Positions 54,260 to 63,969 of a DNA stretch of 64,000 bases are shown piece by piece. The DNA comes from Bernardetia sp. (GTDB lineage: Bacteria; Bacteroidota; Bacteroidia; Cytophagales; Bernardetiaceae): NCBI GenBank assembly GCA_020630575.1, contig JAHDBD010000013.1, positions 93,207 through 157,206 on the forward strand, in the 5' to 3' direction. The stretch's first letter is position 1, and the number at the start of each line of letters is the position of its first letter. The notes beneath the pieces are model-generated. The model was not told the origin of the DNA. It ran no database searches and saw only the letters and a program-made list of their open reading frames with translations. The position numbers were made by a program, and so were the translations under genes.

Positions 54260-54826
54260 CTACTTTTTGAGTTTCTTACTCAGTCTAACAAACTCTTTTT
54301 TAAGCTCCTTTTCTTTAGTGATATTTTCTTCTATTTGTAAATCTACCTTTTCTCTCTTTGGATTTATCCATCTAAATAAATTGCCATTATCAAAATAATA
54401 CCTATTTTCTTCTACTTTTGTTTTTCTCATGTCAAAGGCTGCTATTTCATTCTCTTTTGCTACTTCTTTAGTTATATAAATACTTGTATTGTAGCGAAAA
54501 TGCTGTTCGAAAATAAAAGACACCTTATCATTCTTCAAGTAAAAAGTCAGTATATGCTTTCCTGATTCTCCAAGCCAAGTCATATTGATTAGCTTTAATT
54601 CTCTGTTATTTTTTGTGTCATAATAGCCAACTAATATTCCTCCGTCAGTAGATTCTCCCCAGATATCAACTGTTGTGGTATCATAAGTAGCTTTATTTTC
54701 TTGTATAAGATTATATTCTTGTCGAATAGATTTTATAATTTCTTCTTCTTGTGATTCTGTGTTCTGAGAAAAAGAAACTTTTGTAAAAGCCAAAATTAAC
54801 AAAAAAGATATGATTAAGATTTTCAT
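54260..54826 (-). CDS. Exported protein of unknown function
   Basis: A 188-residue secreted protein with a signal peptide (about 1-20, VSFSQ). The mature part has Asn/Glu-rich helices and a beta segment including GILVGYYDTKNNRELKLIN. It resembles the lipoprotein at 40865 in layout (acidic linker, strand-rich core, FDNG/NLFRW wording), so they may be distant paralogs. It is 12 bases downstream of the amine oxidase gene and may be co-transcribed. Confidence 0.6.
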   Translation of the reverse strand: MKILIISFLLILAFTKVSFSQNTESQEEEIIKSIRQEYNLIQENKATYDTTTVDIWGESTDGGILVGYYDTKNNRELKLINMTWLGESGKHILTFYLKNDKVSFIFEQHFRYNTSIYITKEVAKENEIAAFDMRKTKVEENRYYFDNGNLFRWINPKREKVDLQIEENITKEKELKKEFVRLSKKLKK

Positions 54827-54838
54827 TGATTTATAATT

Positions 54839-56191
54839 TTAAGATTGATGATAAATTTCCATAATTTCCTCAACAGCACGTTCAGCCGTTTCAAGTGCGC
54901 CATGAACGGTCGCAAAATGTCCGTTGTAATGTGTAGCTTCTCCTGCAAAGAAAATTTTGTCTTCAATCGGACGAGCCAACTGTTTTCTAAGTTTGTGCGA
55001 ACCTACTGACGGATATGAATATGCACCTTCAATATATTCTACCTTTGCCCAATCTAAATATTCAAAATCTAAAATAGTTGCTGAAGCATTTCCGTCAAAA
55101 TGTTTGTCTAGCTCATCAATTAATTTTTCTAAAATCTGTCCTTTTGAAAAGCCATTTTCTGTATAATGTTTGGCTTTATCTCCCATAATAAATGCCGTCA
55201 GACCAAATGTAGAAGGATTTTTGATGTAGGGAACAGTTTCCCAATATTCGTTTGCAGCATCCATTCCTACTAAATATTCGGTTTCTTCGCCATCATTGTA
55301 CTTTTTTGACCAAAAATTCTCTGAGAAGTTTAGAAAAAATTTAATCGCATAATTATCCATTCCTATTTTATCAATCGCTTCTTGTTTTTTGGGAGATAAT
55401 TCGGGCAAGAAAATAATTTTATTTTGTTTTAACTGTGTAAGAGGAACAGTTATCAAAACAGCATCAGCTCTATAATTTTGAAAATCTTTTGTGATAATTT
55501 CTACTCCTTCTGCAAACGAACGCACCATAATAACAGGTTTTTCAAGTTGCAAAAAGGGTTTTGTTTTTTCTTTCCATTCTTCCAAAAGGCTCTCAAAACC
55601 TACACACATTCTATAATTTTGCTCTCCAGCTTCCCATCGGTAGGCTTCAACAGCTAAGGCTTTCATTCCTAAGTTCTTCAAATTTGTTCCCAAAGCACCA
55701 GCAAATGCTTCATACCAACGATAGGCATCAGGCTGACGAGTAGGCGTAATATCGTGCTGCTCTAAAAAATTACTTAATGGAATATCTTCACCTTCATAAT
55801 GATGATGACCTTCATAAAACTCTTCATAATCAGCAAAATACTGTTTTGCATCTTCAAGTTTTTTGATTTTTTTATTAGAAAATAACTCATCTCGCCACAG
55901 AAAAGACGAATCGCCTTCTTTGTGTAATTTGTCTGCTTTCTTTGCCATTTTATGAAATAGTGTACCTTTTCCATGGACAAATTCTGCACCCATTTCTAGC
56001 TTGTAGGGAAAGCGTTCTGTTTTTGTCCAAACCCTTCCTCCTGTTCGGTTTGAGGCTTCTAATAAAGTTACTTCGTGTCCTTGTTCTATCAGTAAACTGG
56101 CTGCATAAAGTCCTGCTGCACCTGCACCAACAACAATAATTTGTTTTTTAGTAGTAGTTATGTTTGGAATTTTTGAAGAAGGAGTTTCCAT
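54839..56191 (-). CDS. Flavin-containing amine oxidase family protein
   Basis: FAD-dependent oxidoreductase of 450 residues. N-terminal dinucleotide-binding motif IIVVGAGAAGLYAASLL (18-34) with the downstream acidic ribose-binding LLEASNRTGGRVWT. C-terminal FFAGEATHYNGHFATVHGA binds FAD. The layout matches monoamine/polyamine oxidases; the protein has no Tat or Sec signal. Substrate is unknown. Confidence 0.9.
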   Translation of the reverse strand: METPSSKIPNITTTKKQIIVVGAGAAGLYAASLLIEQGHEVTLLEASNRTGGRVWTKTERFPYKLEMGAEFVHGKGTLFHKMAKKADKLHKEGDSSFLWRDELFSNKKIKKLEDAKQYFADYEEFYEGHHHYEGEDIPLSNFLEQHDITPTRQPDAYRWYEAFAGALGTNLKNLGMKALAVEAYRWEAGEQNYRMCVGFESLLEEWKEKTKPFLQLEKPVIMVRSFAEGVEIITKDFQNYRADAVLITVPLTQLKQNKIIFLPELSPKKQEAIDKIGMDNYAIKFFLNFSENFWSKKYNDGEETEYLVGMDAANEYWETVPYIKNPSTFGLTAFIMGDKAKHYTENGFSKGQILEKLIDELDKHFDGNASATILDFEYLDWAKVEYIEGAYSYPSVGSHKLRKQLARPIEDKIFFAGEATHYNGHFATVHGALETAERAVEEIMEIYHQS

Positions 56192-56286
56192 AGAAATAGC
56201 TATTTTTTTTAGATTGAAAGAATGGACTTAGTGTAAAAATAGCTTTATTTGTAGGTAGAAACAAAAAAACTAGATTTTAATTATTT

Positions 56287-56748
56287 ATGAAAAATAGACC
56301 TCCAAACCGTACAGTTTTAATTGGTTTTTTAATAAATAGCATCATATCTATTATTATTTTAACTGCTACAACTACTGGAATTGCTTTGAATATGCAATTT
56401 CATGACACTTACTTTGTGGTAGGAGTTTTTGATTTATCAGCCTCTATTTTGCAATTCTTTTTTATCTATTCTTTATTCTACTTTATTTTGTTTTTGATTA
56501 ATCGAAGCGTAAACTCTAAAGCAGCAAAAATCCATTATTATCTAACTACTTTCATAGCTCTTTGCTTATCTTCTTTCTTACTTATATTTATTGATACAGA
56601 CTTTCCCAAACGATATTTTTCTCATGAAGAATATAAGCCTTTATTTGCTGATTTTTATGGTTTATTTACTGCCCTTTTAGCTTTCTATATTTTTATTCAA
56701 ATTTCAGTCTTCTTCTATTTCATTTTTACAATCAAAAAAACAAAATAA
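56287..56748 (+). CDS. Small membrane protein with a cytochrome-oxidase-like HDTYFVV motif
   Basis: A 153-residue protein with four helices (about 10-30, 49-70, 84-103, 124-146). Residues 39-45 are HDTYFVV, the same words as in subunit I of heme-copper oxidases, where H and D bind magnesium at the dioxygen-site interface. In oxidases the next residues carry the heme histidines (AHFHYV); here they are GVFDLS, so the heme ligands are missing. I infer a relict or repurposed fragment, or coincidence. It is not a functional oxidase subunit. Confidence 0.65.
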   Translation: MKNRPPNRTVLIGFLINSIISIIILTATTTGIALNMQFHDTYFVVGVFDLSASILQFFFIYSLFYFILFLINRSVNSKAAKIHYYLTTFIALCLSSFLLIFIDTDFPKRYFSHEEYKPLFADFYGLFTALLAFYIFIQISVFFYFIFTIKKTK

Positions 56749-56768
56749 GTCAAAGACAAGTCTTTGAC
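56749..56768. repeat. Dispersed hairpin, GTCAAAGAC
   Basis: GTCAAAGAC-AA-GTCTTTGAC, overlapping the end of the upstream stop region. Flank GTAGG on the minus strand resembles other units. Confidence 0.6.
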
Positions 56769-56787
56769 CTACCATGAGTTTGTATTC

Positions 56788-57543
56788 TTAGAAATTATAA
56801 CTCAATCCCATAAGTCCATAATTAACGAGTGTAAAATTATAAACTTCGTCAATATCAGAGCCACCTTCTAAAATACGATAACCAAAACGAAGATTTGTAT
56901 CCTCAGCAATTCGATAAAAAGCAGCTAACTCAAAATCAAATGCTCGTCCTTGTGGAGAAGCCAGTCCATCACCTTCTAATAAAAAGCCAATTTTATCTGT
57001 TGCATTGACAGAAGCATAAATATTAATGAGAGGTACAACACCTAAATCTGTTTTCTTTGAAGAAATTCCATTTTGCTCAACTTCAATATAAGCATCACGA
57101 ATTTTTCCTGTCAGACCTGCACCCAAACGCACTTTATCTGTTACTACAAAGTCATAACGATACGTAAGACGGTAGGAATTAAATTGATAATTGACTTTTG
57201 TATCTACCAAAGGCAAAAAATTCTCTTCAAAAAAACGGGTAGGTCTATCAAAATTGCCATTATAAGAGATTTTTAAAGGGGCAAAAAGCCCAAATACATT
57301 ATGACGATTATTGAAACGATAACCTGCACGCAGACGGTATGCAAAGGAAGCCTTATTATCAAAATTGCCATTTTCCCCATCTACTACATTAAAACGAGTT
57401 CCTTCTGTTCCTGAAACTTGAATTTTATTATAACCCGTTTTGATAATATCAAACTCAACATCAGCCATAAATTGAGCAGAAGCACAAAATGAAATAAAAA
57501 ATAGAAGGCAAAAAAAAGCACTTAGACGAAAAATAAATTTCAT
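56788..57543 (-). CDS. Outer-membrane beta-barrel protein of unknown function
   Basis: A 251-residue exported protein: signal peptide (about 1-24, CASAQ), then successive amphipathic strands ending in an aromatic strand (LVNYGLMGLSYNF). The pattern fits an eight- to ten-stranded Bacteroidota barrel. Ligand is unknown. It is convergent with the HDTY gene. Confidence 0.7.
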   Translation of the reverse strand: MKFIFRLSAFFCLLFFISFCASAQFMADVEFDIIKTGYNKIQVSGTEGTRFNVVDGENGNFDNKASFAYRLRAGYRFNNRHNVFGLFAPLKISYNGNFDRPTRFFEENFLPLVDTKVNYQFNSYRLTYRYDFVVTDKVRLGAGLTGKIRDAYIEVEQNGISSKKTDLGVVPLINIYASVNATDKIGFLLEGDGLASPQGRAFDFELAAFYRIAEDTNLRFGYRILEGGSDIDEVYNFTLVNYGLMGLSYNF

Positions 57544-57766
57544 AATTAATACAGTTTAAAAAATTAGATTGAACTATTTAATACAAAAAAATAGAATTCT
57601 ATTTAATTTAGAATTCTACTTGATTAACTTTTATAAAATAGTTTTGTTTAGTCAAAAAAACCTTTAGTCTATAACCATACCCCATTCTATTTACCCATAC
57701 AATACATATTTTACATTCTCTAATAACAACTTCAGCTTAAGCAATCATTGATATATAAAAATAAAG

Positions 57767-57774
57767 TACCTTTG
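57767..57774 (+). promoter_or_regulatory. Possible -7 element of the NeuD-like gene
   Basis: TACCTTTG matches TAnnTTTG, 50 bases before the start codon. Confidence 0.45.
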
Positions 57775-57823
57775 TAGTTTAAACGTATTTCATTTTTCTA
57801 TCAAAAAAACTCATTTTATTTTT

Positions 57824-58534
57824 ATGGATTCTATTCATTCTCTGCCTACTGATTCAAACGAACTTCCTCCAATTCTTCCACTAATTATTGTAGGCGCAAA
57901 AGGTCTTGGAAAGGTGGCTTTAGAGGTTTTACAAAGTACAGATAATATCATTTATTGCTTCCTTGATGAAGATTATAAAGAAGAAGCTGCTGTTTCTGAA
58001 ACTGCTACTTTTCCAAACGAAATAAATCATGTTTCGATAATGGGAAGTTCTGATGATGATGATATGCTCAATCTTATCAATGACAAGTGTGATTATTTTG
58101 TAGCTGTAGAAAATGTAGCTGATAGAAAAAGACTTATCAAAAAAATCTACAAAAAAAGAAAAAAATATCCTGCTGTGGCTGTTCACTCAACAGCTCATAT
58201 TGCTGACGATGCTACAATGGGTTATGGAACTTTGGTAGGAATGGGAGCAATGATAGGTGCAGATGTAAAAATTGGAACAAGCTGCATCATCAACGCAAAT
58301 TCTACTTTGGATTATGAAGTAGAAATAGGAAATTTCACTCAAATAGGAATCGGAACAAATATAGGTTCTGGAGTGAAAATAGAAGAAGAAGTTTTTATAG
58401 GAAATGGTGTAACCATTATTTCAGGTGTTACGATAGGAAAAGGTGCAAGAATTGGAGCAGGAAGTGTAGTTTTGAGTAACATAAAAGCAAAAGAAACCGT
58501 TTTAGGTAATCCAGCAAAGGCTGTTTCTTTGTAA
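57824..58534 (+). CDS. NeuD/PglD-like sugar O- or N-acetyltransferase
   Basis: A 236-residue acyltransferase. The N-terminal domain (about 14-110) has the PglD-like glycine-rich start IIVGAKGLGKVALEVL and ends in RKRLIKKIYKKRKKYP. The C-terminal part (about 117-236) is a left-handed beta-helix of hexapeptide repeats, for example MGYGTLVGMGAMIGADVKIG, with acetyl-CoA-binding residues near GKGARIGAGSVVLSN. Likely acetylates a nucleotide sugar or cell-surface sugar; no glycan cluster surrounds it. Confidence 0.9.
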   Translation: MDSIHSLPTDSNELPPILPLIIVGAKGLGKVALEVLQSTDNIIYCFLDEDYKEEAAVSETATFPNEINHVSIMGSSDDDDMLNLINDKCDYFVAVENVADRKRLIKKIYKKRKKYPAVAVHSTAHIADDATMGYGTLVGMGAMIGADVKIGTSCIINANSTLDYEVEIGNFTQIGIGTNIGSGVKIEEEVFIGNGVTIISGVTIGKGARIGAGSVVLSNIKAKETVLGNPAKAVSL

Positions 58535-58545
58535 ATTTATACATA

Positions 58546-58642
58546 ACAAGGTTAAAACCCTCTCCAATTTAAGAAAGTCAAATTTCAGCTTTTATTAAAA
58601 TTACATATTCACTCCTCAATTTAACAGGGTTTTAACTCTGTT
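58546..58642. repeat. Degenerate inverted pair, ACAGGGTT type
   Basis: AACAAGGTTAAAACCCTCT near 58546 and AACAGGGTTTTAACTCTGTT near 58623 repeat the words and flanks (CCAATT, TCAAT) of the pair at 11388-11459, with several stem mismatches. Confidence 0.6.
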
Positions 58643-58737
58643 GTATTTTGTTGTATGAAAATTTTGCAAATCATTTGCTAAACTCTTTTGATTAACAATG
58701 AATTACCTTACAATTTCGTAATTTTATGAAATTAGAG

Positions 58738-58809
58738 TAGCAAACAGCTTCCAAGCTGTTTTTGAATATAAATTTAAAAATACAAGGCACTTGAAAAGTG
58801 TCTTCTACA
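58738..58809. repeat. Dispersed hairpin pair before metH
   Basis: First unit AAACAGCTTCCAAGCTGTTT (58742-58761); the second (near 58785-58806, GGCACTTGAAAAGTGTC) is its weaker inverted partner. The second unit supplies an in-frame GTG at 58798 that lies 15 bases before the real metH start. Confidence 0.75.
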
Positions 58810-58812
58810 GAT

Positions 58813-61800
58813 ATGAATACAGAAACCAGCATAAATATACATCAGTTGATTACCAAACACCTTCAAGAACGTATTTTAGTCTTGGATGGTGCAATGGGAA
58901 CGATGATTCAACGCCATACACTTACAGAAGAAGATTTCAGAAGTAAGCGTTTCAAGGATTGGAAACAAGATGTAAAAGGAAATAACGATCTTTTATCTGT
59001 TACTCAACCTGAAATTATCAGAGATATTCATAAAAAATATTTCGCAGCAGGTTCAGACATTGTAGAAACCAATACGTTTAGTGCCACCACGATTGCAATG
59101 GCTGATTATGGAATGGAAGAATTGGCTTATGAACTCAATTATGAGTCTGCCAAACTAGCCAAAGAAGCAGCAGCCGAATTTGGAGGAATTTATCACGAAA
59201 CAAAACCTCGTTTTGTAGCTGGTGCAATAGGACCTACAAACAGAACAGCATCTATTTCGCCAGATGTAAACGACCCAGCTTATAGAGCTGTTACATTTGA
59301 TGATTTGGTAGAAGCCTATTACGAACAAGTTCGTGGATTGGTTGATGGTGGTGTAGATTTAATTTTGATAGAAACTGTTTTTGATACACTAAACTGTAAG
59401 GCTGCACTTTTTGCTGTGGAAAAATATTTTGATGATAGAAATATTCCACAAGCTGAACGTTTGCCAATTATGGTGTCAGGGACAATTACTGATGCAAGTG
59501 GTCGTACTTTATCTGGACAAACAACAGAAGCATTTTATAACTCAATCTCTCATTCAAATATCATCTCTGTTGGTTTGAATTGTGCTTTGGGTGCTGCCCT
59601 TATGAAACCGTATATGCGTGAACTTTCAAGAGTAGCAAATTGCTATGTTTCATGTTATCCAAATGCAGGACTTCCAAACGAATTTGGTCAGTACGATGAA
59701 ACGGCTACACAAATGAGTCGTTTGTTAGAAGATTTTGCTAGTGAAGGTCTTTTTAATATTGTTGGGGGTTGTTGTGGAACTACGCCAGACCATATTCAAG
59801 CAATTGCAGAAGAGGCAGCAAAACATGAACCTCGTAAGATTCCAGAACGCAAAACGGCGATGCGTTTGTCAGGCTTAGAAGCTATTACACTTGATAAAAG
59901 CACTAATTTTGTAAATGTTGGAGAACGTACAAATGTAACAGGTTCGAAAATGTTTTCTCGTTTAATAAAAGAAGGCAAATTTCAAGAAGCCTTAGACGTA
60001 GCCAAACAGCAAGTTGAAGGTGGAGCGCAAGTTATCGACATCAACATGGATGAGGGAATGTTAGATTCAAAAAATGCAATGGTTCATTTCTTGAATTTGG
60101 TAGGTTCAGAGCCAGACATTGCTCGGCTTCCAATTATGATAGATTCCTCAAAATGGGAAATCATAGAAGCAGGTTTGAAATGTGTTCAAGGAAAAGGAAT
60201 TGTAAACTCTATTTCACTCAAAGAAGGTAAAGAGAAATTTATCGAACAAGCAAAACTCGTTCGTCGTTATGGTGCTGCTGTTATTATTATGGCATTTGAT
60301 GAAGAAGGACAAGCAGATACGTTTGAAAGAAAAATTGAAATTTGTAAACGCAGTTATGATATTTGGGTAGATGAACTCGGTTTTCCTGCCGAAGACGTAA
60401 TTTTTGACCCTAATATTTTCGCCATTGCAACAGGAATTGATGAACATAATAATTATGCAGTCGATTTTATCAATGCGACTAGATGGATTAAAGAAAACTT
60501 GCCACACGCAAAAGTAAGTGGTGGAGTAAGTAATGTTTCGTTTTCGTTTCGTGGAAATGATGTAGTTCGTGAAGCAATTCATGCTGTTTTCTTGTACCAC
60601 GCTGTAAAAGCAGGAATGGACATGGGGATTGTAAATGCAGGAATGTTAGAAGTGTATGATAACGTTGATAAGGAACTTTTGAAATACGTTGAGGACGTAG
60701 TTTTGAATAAAAATCCTGAAAATGGAACAGAACTTTTGGTCGATATAGCTGAAAAGTACAGAGGAGAAGGAAAAAAACGAGTAAAAGACGAAACATGGAG
60801 AGAAAACTCTGTCGAAAAACGTCTTGAATATTCGTTAGTAAACGGAATTACAGAATATATCATTGAAGATACAGAAGAAGCACGTTTGAAAGTTGATCAT
60901 CCTTTGCACGTTATTGAAGGTGCTTTAATGGACGGAATGAACGTAGTAGGAGATTTGTTTGGAGAAGGAAAAATGTTTTTGCCACAAGTGGTAAAATCGG
61001 CTCGTGTGATGAAACAAGCTGTTGCTCATTTAGTGCCTTTCTTGGAAATAGAAAAACAAAAATTGCGTGATTCTGGACAGGAAGTAAAGAAAAACGGTAA
61101 AATTTTGTTAGCCACTGTAAAAGGTGATGTTCATGATATTGGAAAAAATATTGTAGGCGTTGTTTTGGCTTGTAATAATTATGATGTTGTAGATTTGGGT
61201 GTAATGGTTCCTGCTGATAAGATTTTGCAAGAAGCTGTAAATCATGGCGTTGATGTAATTGGACTTAGTGGACTTATTACGCCTTCGCTTGATGAAATGG
61301 TTTTTGTAGCACAGCAAATGGAAAAACAAGGCTTAAAACTTCCTCTTTTGATTGGTGGAGCGACTACTTCACGTATTCATACGGCTGTAAAAGTTGCCCC
61401 TTCTTATTCGGGTTCGGTGGTTCATGTGGTGGATGCTTCAAAGGCAGTTCCTGTTATGACAAATTTATTGAATGATGAAGCAAAAGTAGCTTATTCTAAA
61501 ACAGTAAAAGACGAATACGCACAACTTGCAGAAGACCATGCAAAACGCCAGTCGGAAGCAAAATACATTTCTATTCACGAAGCAAGACGCAACAAACTCA
61601 AAATTGATTGGGACAAAACAACGATTACAGAACCTACATTTTTAGGAAATCGTTATTTCAATAATTATAATCTTTCTGAAATCAGAGAATATATTGATTG
61701 GAGTCCGTTTTTCATGACGTGGGGACTTACAGGCGCATATCCACGTATTTTTGACCACAAAAAACATGGAAATGAAGCCAAAAAATTATTTGATTCTGCT

Positions 61801-62541
61801 CAAGAGATGCTAGACAAAATCATTTCTGGTCGTTGGCTGACTGCCAATGCTGCAATTGGTTTTTATCCTGCCAACGTTGTCAATGACGATGATATTGAGA
61901 TTTATACGAATGACGAGCGCACTGAAGTTTTGACTTATTTTAGAAATCTTCGTCAGCAACAAGAAAAGACAGGCAAAACGCCAAATCTTTGTATTTCGGA
62001 TTTTGTAGCACCAAAAGAAACTGGCTTAAAAGATTATATCGGTCTTTTTGCAGTAACAACAGGCATCGGAATTGAGAAAAAACTAGCTGAATTTGAAGCT
62101 AAAAACGACGATTATAGCAAGATTATGTTACAAGCCTTAGCCGACCGTTTGGCTGAAGCCTTTGCAGAGTTATTGCACAAACAAACTCGTACACAATTTT
62201 GGGGCTATCAAAAAAATGAAACGCTTACCAAAGAAGATATTGTAAGAGAAAAATATGTAGGTATTCGTCCAGCTCCAGGATATCCTGCGAATCCAGACCA
62301 CACCGAAAAAACACTTTTATTTGACTTACTAAAAGCCACCGAAAAAACAGGAATTCAGCTTACCGAAAGTTTGGCAATGATACCAACGGCAGCCGTTTCA
62401 GGTTTATATTTTTCACACCCCGAATCTATTTATTTTGGCGTAGGAAGAATCAGCAAAGACCAAATAGAAGATTATGCAAAACGTAAAAATATGTCTGTAG
62501 AAGAAATAGAAAGATGGTTAGGTAGTAATTTGAATTATTAA
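58813..62541 (+). CDS. metH: Cobalamin-dependent methionine synthase
   Basis: Full-length MetH, 1242 residues from the ATG at 58813; a GTG 15 bases earlier falls inside a repeat. Domain order is complete: homocysteine-binding (zinc cysteines GLNCAL near 254 and VGGCCGTT near 316), pterin-binding (about 350-620), B12 cap and Rossmann domain with DVHDIGKN (about 772, axial His), and the AdoMet reactivation domain with [15 protein letters not shown] (about 1150). It transfers methyl from methyltetrahydrofolate to homocysteine. No cobalamin or SAM riboswitch is recognisable upstream; metF is not adjacent. Confidence 0.97.
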   Translation: MNTETSINIHQLITKHLQERILVLDGAMGTMIQRHTLTEEDFRSKRFKDWKQDVKGNNDLLSVTQPEIIRDIHKKYFAAGSDIVETNTFSATTIAMADYGMEELAYELNYESAKLAKEAAAEFGGIYHETKPRFVAGAIGPTNRTASISPDVNDPAYRAVTFDDLVEAYYEQVRGLVDGGVDLILIETVFDTLNCKAALFAVEKYFDDRNIPQAERLPIMVSGTITDASGRTLSGQTTEAFYNSISHSNIISVGLNCALGAALMKPYMRELSRVANCYVSCYPNAGLPNEFGQYDETATQMSRLLEDFASEGLFNIVGGCCGTTPDHIQAIAEEAAKHEPRKIPERKTAMRLSGLEAITLDKSTNFVNVGERTNVTGSKMFSRLIKEGKFQEALDVAKQQVEGGAQVIDINMDEGMLDSKNAMVHFLNLVGSEPDIARLPIMIDSSKWEIIEAGLKCVQGKGIVNSISLKEGKEKFIEQAKLVRRYGAAVIIMAFDEEGQADTFERKIEICKRSYDIWVDELGFPAEDVIFDPNIFAIATGIDEHNNYAVDFINATRWIKENLPHAKVSGGVSNVSFSFRGNDVVREAIHAVFLYHAVKAGMDMGIVNAGMLEVYDNVDKELLKYVEDVVLNKNPENGTELLVDIAEKYRGEGKKRVKDETWRENSVEKRLEYSLVNGITEYIIEDTEEARLKVDHPLHVIEGALMDGMNVVGDLFGEGKMFLPQVVKSARVMKQAVAHLVPFLEIEKQKLRDSGQEVKKNGKILLATVKGDVHDIGKNIVGVVLACNNYDVVDLGVMVPADKILQEAVNHGVDVIGLSGLITPSLDEMVFVAQQMEKQGLKLPLLIGGATTSRIHTAVKVAPSYSGSVVHVVDASKAVPVMTNLLNDEAKVAYSKTVKDEYAQLAEDHAKRQSEAKYISIHEARRNKLKIDWDKTTITEPTFLGNRYFNNYNLSEIREYIDWSPFFMTWGLTGAYPRIFDHKKHGNEAKKLFDSAQEMLDKIISGRWLTANAAIGFYPANVVNDDDIEIYTNDERTEVLTYFRNLRQQQEKTGKTPNLCISDFVAPKETGLKDYIGLFAVTTGIGIEKKLAEFEAKNDDYSKIMLQALADRLAEAFAELLHKQTRTQFWGYQKNETLTKEDIVREKYVGIRPAPGYPANPDHTEKTLLFDLLKATEKTGIQLTESLAMIPTAAVSGLYFSHPESIYFGVGRISKDQIEDYAKRKNMSVEEIERWLGSNLNY

Positions 62542-62564
62542 TACGTAATTATTTGTATATTGTA

Positions 62565-62606
62565 AACACCATTAGTTCTTTTTTTGGAATTGATGGTGTT
62601 TTTTTT
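62565..62606 (+). terminator. Terminator of metH
   Basis: AACACCAT...TTC paired with GAA...ATGGTGTT around a T-rich loop, with a T-run after. Confidence 0.85.
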
Positions 62607-62611
62607 AATGA

Positions 62612-63592
62612 TTGAACACAGGTGCGTTTATAAATAAGTTAGCTGCAATTATAAGAAAATATAGCCCACTTCTCCATCTTGACCAACAACTAAACATAGC
62701 TTCAAGTTGCAAAAAAGTAGATACCAGTATGAAAGAAAAAGTTTTTAAAATTTTAAAAAAAATATACCAAAGGCAAAACTCCTTTTACAATGATGTATTA
62801 AAAAAATCCATGTACACTATTCCCGAAGAAATACAAAAACAAGAACTAGAATATTTAGAACAAGAAGGATTTATTCCCAATAATTTTGAAACCTTTAAGC
62901 ATGATGATTTAATAAGTCGTTTGATAGTATTGCGTGCAAATAAAAATTTGACATTCGAATCGGTTCGAACATGGTTTATCAATAGTTTAACAGATGAAGG
63001 AGAATTAAGAGGGCGACAACCAATATTGAGTTATCTTTATCTGCTACATCTAGAAAAACACGAATTTATTAATCCTGAAATACATAAAAACTCAAGCTAT
63101 GTTTGTGATGTGTGTGGATTGCAACAAAGTGAAGTATATGATAGAACTCAACTATTAATTTGGACTTATGAGGGTAATGCAGAAAATCGACTTTGGGTTG
63201 GAACGATCGTAGATTTAGAAGATTTTGTTAAGCATCCACATCCTGAAGTGAATAAAGACGGACTTATTAAACTTAAAAAAATAGTAGATTTTATTTCTGA
63301 AGCTGAGCCTAATGAAACACCAAGTAAATTATTAAAAAGAATTATTAAATCAAAAATATTACCTAAGGCAAAGGCTTGTCATCAACATGGTTTTTTGCAA
63401 ATATTGGCAGAACTTGGGATTTTGAAAAATGAATCAATACCACCAATATATGATAGCTACACCAACCAAAAAGATTATTTTAAAACAAAGGTAAAGGGCT
63501 CTTCAAGGTCAGATATTATATTGCCTTTAGCTGCTTGGCGTGGACATTTAGGAGTGGATTATGATAGATTGAAGGAGCTATTCGATATATAA
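62612..63592 (+). CDS. Orphan protein with a CxxC motif, next to IS remains
   Basis: A 326-residue protein with no family I recognise. It begins with TTG at 62612, directly after an in-frame stop; the first in-frame ATG is at 62730 (MKEKVFKIL), so the true start is uncertain. The N-terminal half is helical and charged. A possible zinc ribbon VCDVCGLQQ lies near 165-172, though no second pair of cysteines is clear. The C-terminus is IILPLAAWRGHLGVDYDRLKELF. It lies between metH and IS4-type debris, a place where accessory genes often sit. Confidence 0.55.
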   Translation: MNTGAFINKLAAIIRKYSPLLHLDQQLNIASSCKKVDTSMKEKVFKILKKIYQRQNSFYNDVLKKSMYTIPEEIQKQELEYLEQEGFIPNNFETFKHDDLISRLIVLRANKNLTFESVRTWFINSLTDEGELRGRQPILSYLYLLHLEKHEFINPEIHKNSSYVCDVCGLQQSEVYDRTQLLIWTYEGNAENRLWVGTIVDLEDFVKHPHPEVNKDGLIKLKKIVDFISEAEPNETPSKLLKRIIKSKILPKAKACHQHGFLQILAELGILKNESIPPIYDSYTNQKDYFKTKVKGSSRSDIILPLAAWRGHLGVDYDRLKELFDI

Positions 63593-63599
63593 TAGTATC

Positions 63600-63644
63600 C
63601 CCCCATCTGTTCTTAGCGTGATGCTCAATGCTGTCAACTTAAGG
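63600..63644. repeat. IS4-type left-end sequence, copy A
   Basis: A 45-base stretch starting CCCCCATCTGTTC and ending TGTCAACTTAAGG, 39 of 45 identical to 63925-63969 in the same direction. It lies 48 bases before the transposase remnant. Confidence 0.7.
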
Positions 63645-63692
63645 AAAAGTTAGTATCTTAGTTTTTTATTTACATCTGTTTTTTATAAACTT

Positions 63693-63941
63693 ATGAACTC
63701 ACATTTTTTTTTTGAGAAGGTAAAATTGACCTTATCAGATTCTGCTTTTCAAAAGACTCATATCGTAAAAGATACTGATTTTACTCGTAAGAGAATTTTA
63801 TGTTTTAATTATTTAACGGTTATGTTACTAAAAAGAGTTATTAAAGGTATTCATACCGAACTAAGTAATTTTTTACTTACACTAAATAGTTCTGCTACTT
63901 GCACCAAGCAGTCTTTTAGTAAAGCCCCCATCTGTTCGTAG
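63693..63941 (+). pseudogene. IS4-family transposase remnant (N-terminal part only)
   Basis: The first 77 or so codons resemble the N-terminal domain of IS4-type DDE transposases (FFFEKVKLTLSDSAFQ, DFTRKRILCF, TCTKQSFSKA). The frame then runs out at the junction with repeat copy B, so the catalytic DDE part is absent. It cannot be active. Confidence 0.75.
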
Positions 63942-63969
63942 TGTCACACTCAATGTTGTCAACTTAAGG
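63925..63969. repeat. IS4-type left-end sequence, copy B, interrupting the transposase
   Basis: The remnant's reading frame joins this second left end at the sequence AGTAAAGC-CCCCC. By the spacing of copy A, a second transposase would start just beyond the window edge, suggesting a nested insertion of a related element. Confidence 0.6.

Noticed and set aside
6225..58809. CRISPR array from the many short palindromes
   Set aside because: Units are not regularly spaced, stems differ from one locus to another, and no cas gene is present.
58535..58812. Cobalamin or SAM riboswitch before metH
   Set aside because: The gap is filled by two dispersed-repeat pairs; no conserved B12-box or SAM-fold wording is seen.
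63693..63941. Intact small gene of 82 codons
   Set aside because: It matches only the start of an IS4-type transposase and breaks at a second element end, so it is a remnant.
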